From the NCBI GenBank assembly GCA_012840245.1, contig DULR01000037.1:18005-82004 (forward strand): 64,000 nucleotides of DNA, given 5' to 3'. Below, piece by piece: positions 62,209-64,000 of this stretch. The notes below the pieces were generated by a model. The model did not search any database. It was not told the origin of the DNA and saw nothing but the letters and a program-made list of their open reading frames with translations. The stretch comes from Clostridiaceae bacterium. Lineage in GTDB: Bacteria; Bacillota; Clostridia; DSM-8532. The position numbers and the translations under genes were made by a program. The stretch's first letter is position 1; the number at the start of each line of letters is the position of its first letter.

Positions 62209-63330
62209 TTAATTTATCGCACCCTGAGTTACTATTGAGAGTTTTACATCAACACTGAATTCAATATCAGGATAAATTTTTTTCCATTCCACCGATTTAT
62301 AGAAGGAGTTATATTTTGAGCGGGCGATTTCAGCAAAGCCGATTGGATCGGACCCGATCTTCTGAAGATATGCAAGTATTTCCTCACAATCTTTTTTAAT
62401 TGATTCAGCCACTTTTTCTTCTATCTGTTTTTTGCTTTTCGGGTCATCCAACTGGTGCATGGTGTCGTACTCACTCAATGACGATGTTATTTTAAGATCA
62501 ATGCTTATTTTGGGTATGTCCCCGGACAAATCGAACTTTATCTTTCTCTTTACATTTTTCAGTCCTAAGGCTATTCCGCTTTTGCCTGTCTGAAAAGTAT
62601 GCTGATCAGTTTCCCTGTAAAAATAGCTGAAGTTTATTCTATTCCCCATCAACGCATGCAGCAGGCCTGACTGGACTGAATCAAGGCTTCCCACCATTTT
62701 ATCCCCGTTGAAAAGAGCGGTCCCTGTTATTTCTATGCCTTCTTTGTCATATCTGATATGGACTGCTGTAGGATCGATGGTTTTGCTTTTCTGCATTATC
62801 ATGTAATCATATACTCTCGTTTCGGATGTGGAAGTCCTTTTTCTGGCATCATCGATCAGGTTGGTGACATAAAAGGCAACTCTGGTCTTATCCTCATAGT
62901 TCAGGCTTATCTGATACATTTCCAGAGGACTTCCCTCAACTACTGTAATATTCGCCAGGAGCGGATTTTCAGAGCTTCTCATATAAACGTCGAGTATTTC
63001 GCCCAGTCCTTTTTCTGCCAGCTCCCTTGAAAAATGGATCTGCTGGGTCTTTCCTCCCTCGATCCTTTTTCCGGAAGTATTTCTGAGTTTGTCCCTTCCT
63101 TCTCGCAGCAGGTCGGCAGTGGTATACAGTATCTCGACCTTCTCATCTATTTCCTCTTCAACAACGGGCATTGTCACACTGTAAAGCAGATCGCCGTTGT
63201 CATCCAGCTCAAGGCCAAGCTGAAGGATGAATCCGGTATCTTCAAATGTTTTCATGTCCCAGCAGCCAGACAAAAACATGGTGCTGAATATTGAAATGAT
63301 GAGAAGGACTATCCTACGCACTCTGCTCAT
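62209..63330 (-). CDS. Ger(x)C family spore germination lipoprotein (GerAC type)
   Basis: The protein has a signal peptide with lipobox FLSGCWD, the usual GerAC start, then the Ger(x)C domains: DTGFILQLGLELDDNGDLLY, GGKTQQIHFSRELAEKGLGE, SSENPLLANITVVEG and FSVDVKLSIVTQGA near the end. It is the C subunit of a GerA-type nutrient receptor in the spore inner membrane. The start overlaps the end of the B-subunit gene by 17 bases. ATG 63330 is used. The A subunit should lie beyond the window. Confidence 0.9.
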   Translation of the reverse strand: MSRVRRIVLLIISIFSTMFLSGCWDMKTFEDTGFILQLGLELDDNGDLLYSVTMPVVEEEIDEKVEILYTTADLLREGRDKLRNTSGKRIEGGKTQQIHFSRELAEKGLGEILDVYMRSSENPLLANITVVEGSPLEMYQISLNYEDKTRVAFYVTNLIDDARKRTSTSETRVYDYMIMQKSKTIDPTAVHIRYDKEGIEITGTALFNGDKMVGSLDSVQSGLLHALMGNRINFSYFYRETDQHTFQTGKSGIALGLKNVKRKIKFDLSGDIPKISIDLKITSSLSEYDTMHQLDDPKSKKQIEEKVAESIKKDCEEILAYLQKIGSDPIGFAEIARSKYNSFYKSVEWKKIYPDIEFSVDVKLSIVTQGAIN

Positions 63331-64000
63331 TTTCCACAACCCCGTTTTTCCTGAACATAGACAATATGAGGCATATTATCATCAGAAAAATAACCCCTAT
63401 CCCTATATAGTTCAGAATATCCAGAAGCATATATGCTTCGTTGGGATCCCCGGTCACCAGGCTTATGCCTATGAACACGCAAATGAAGACAGTATATATG
63501 ATACGGTTTTTCTTAAGCCTGAATACCCTGTTCAAACTATAATATGCCGCCATAAGGTATGCCCTTAATGAGCAGCCCATAGCCAGAAACCATGCTGAAA
63601 CTATATACAGATCGACCCTTTCGATTACCGGAGCGTTGAATATTCTGGAAAGATTGAACAGGGGTACACCTAAAACCGCCAGCAAATTTTCTCCGAACAT
63701 GGCGGTGCAGGAGGTTACAATGAGTGTTATAAAAAGAGTGGAGAATAAATTTGCCAGAACATGATACTTCAGTACGTTTTCCTTATCGACTACTTCAGGA
63801 TAAAAAACGGCTATCAGCTCCACTCCTATATATGCAAAAAAACTTGTCGGCAGGCTCATCAGCAAAGGCATCAGGCCTGCCTCGCCTAAAGGCATAAGAA
63901 AAGAAAGGCGCATTTCCTTTATGATCAGAATTATATAACTGATCATAACTACATAGGAAAACAAGGTCACCAATTTGAATCTGGCGACAGTCTTCAGCCC
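63314..64000 (-). CDS. Spore germination permease-like protein (GerAB type), N-terminus beyond the window
   Basis: The frame is open to base 64000, so only the C-terminal part (about 228 codons) is seen. It has at least five helices with features of the GerAB/APC superfamily: GLKTVARFKLVTLFSYVVMI at the edge, MSLPTSFFAYIGVELIAVFYPEVVDK and NAPVIERVDLYIVSAWFLA. GerAB proteins bind the germinant in GerA-type receptors. Its stop overlaps the GerAC-type gene, as expected for a gerA-like operon. Confidence 0.9.
   Translation of the reverse strand, partial: GLKTVARFKLVTLFSYVVMISYIILIIKEMRLSFLMPLGEAGLMPLLMSLPTSFFAYIGVELIAVFYPEVVDKENVLKYHVLANLFSTLFITLIVTSCTAMFGENLLAVLGVPLFNLSRIFNAPVIERVDLYIVSAWFLAMGCSLRAYLMAAYYSLNRVFRLKKNRIIYTVFICVFIGISLVTGDPNEAYMLLDILNYIGIGVIFLMIICLILSMFRKNGVVENEQSA

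Overview
The window looks like chromosomal DNA of a spore-forming, Gram-positive, low-to-mid GC anaerobe of the Clostridia (Bacillota). The evidence is the cluster whiA-yvcK-rapZ-murB-hprK, spore germination genes of the gerA type at the right end, a class D sortase, a LysM/copper-amine-oxidase-N protein of the spore type, rubrerythrin, and a cellobiose phosphorylase very like those of cellulolytic clostridia. The genus cannot be fixed from this window. No rRNA, CRISPR array, prophage or intact insertion sequence was seen. There is one tRNA (Tyr).

Layout. 1-6.7 kb: thrC-hprK-murB-rapZ-yvcK-whiA on the minus strand (carbon control, cell wall, division). 6.7-8.6 kb: a gene graveyard with a broken methyltransferase, a chimera of two gene remnants and one very AT-rich small ORF with its own terminator. 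8.75-8.88 kb: a possible small RNA. 8.95-16.5 kb: membrane glycosylation genes (a GT-C enzyme, a protein O-mannosyltransferase, GtrA, a flavin oxidoreductase, a DPM1/GtrB-type GT2) facing a geranylgeranyl-reductase-like flavoprotein. 16.6-23 kb: rubrerythrin, a YibE/F and CPBP-protease pair, and a GH38 alpha-mannosidase. 23-25 kb: an autoregulated XRE gene beside a deletion scar, and a DUF362 protein. 25.1-25.3 kb: tRNA-Tyr. 25.4-27.1 kb: an ECF sigma and its probable anti-sigma. 27.3-36.9 kb: gltX, sortase, rarA-trmD-rimM, yajC-tgt, an SDR epimerase and the LysM protein. 37-40 kb: speA and a lipoprotein.

40.2-48.6 kb: a catabolic island. TetR-FGGY kinase-ALDH is divergent from a class III aminotransferase and a two-domain class II aldolase, followed by an SNF-type sodium symporter. 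Matching TetR-type operators lie at both divergent promoters. 48.9-60.1 kb: a sugar unit of solute-binding protein, YesM kinase and YesN regulator, then two LplB/LplC-type permeases, a second binding protein and cellobiose phosphorylase. The ABC ATPase is not here. 60.3-62.2 kb: argF-GNAT-NIF3-like, behind a promoter covered by two ARG boxes. 62.2-64 kb: gerAC- and gerAB-type genes, the latter cut by the window edge.

Three families of palindromic interspersed repeats fill many intergenic gaps. Family A carries the core GAAGAATCTT/AAGATTCTTC with flanks like CTCAGAATGAC. Family B carries GGGGACGG and forms perfect stems of 29 and 33 bp between convergent genes. Family C carries AGCCCACCCTTA. 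In several places a repeat supplies the stop codon or the C-terminal codons of a neighbouring gene. The best candidates for something new are the TetR-controlled pathway, the polyprenyl-linked glycosylation cluster with its candidate isoprenoid reductase, the candidate small RNA, and these repeat families.
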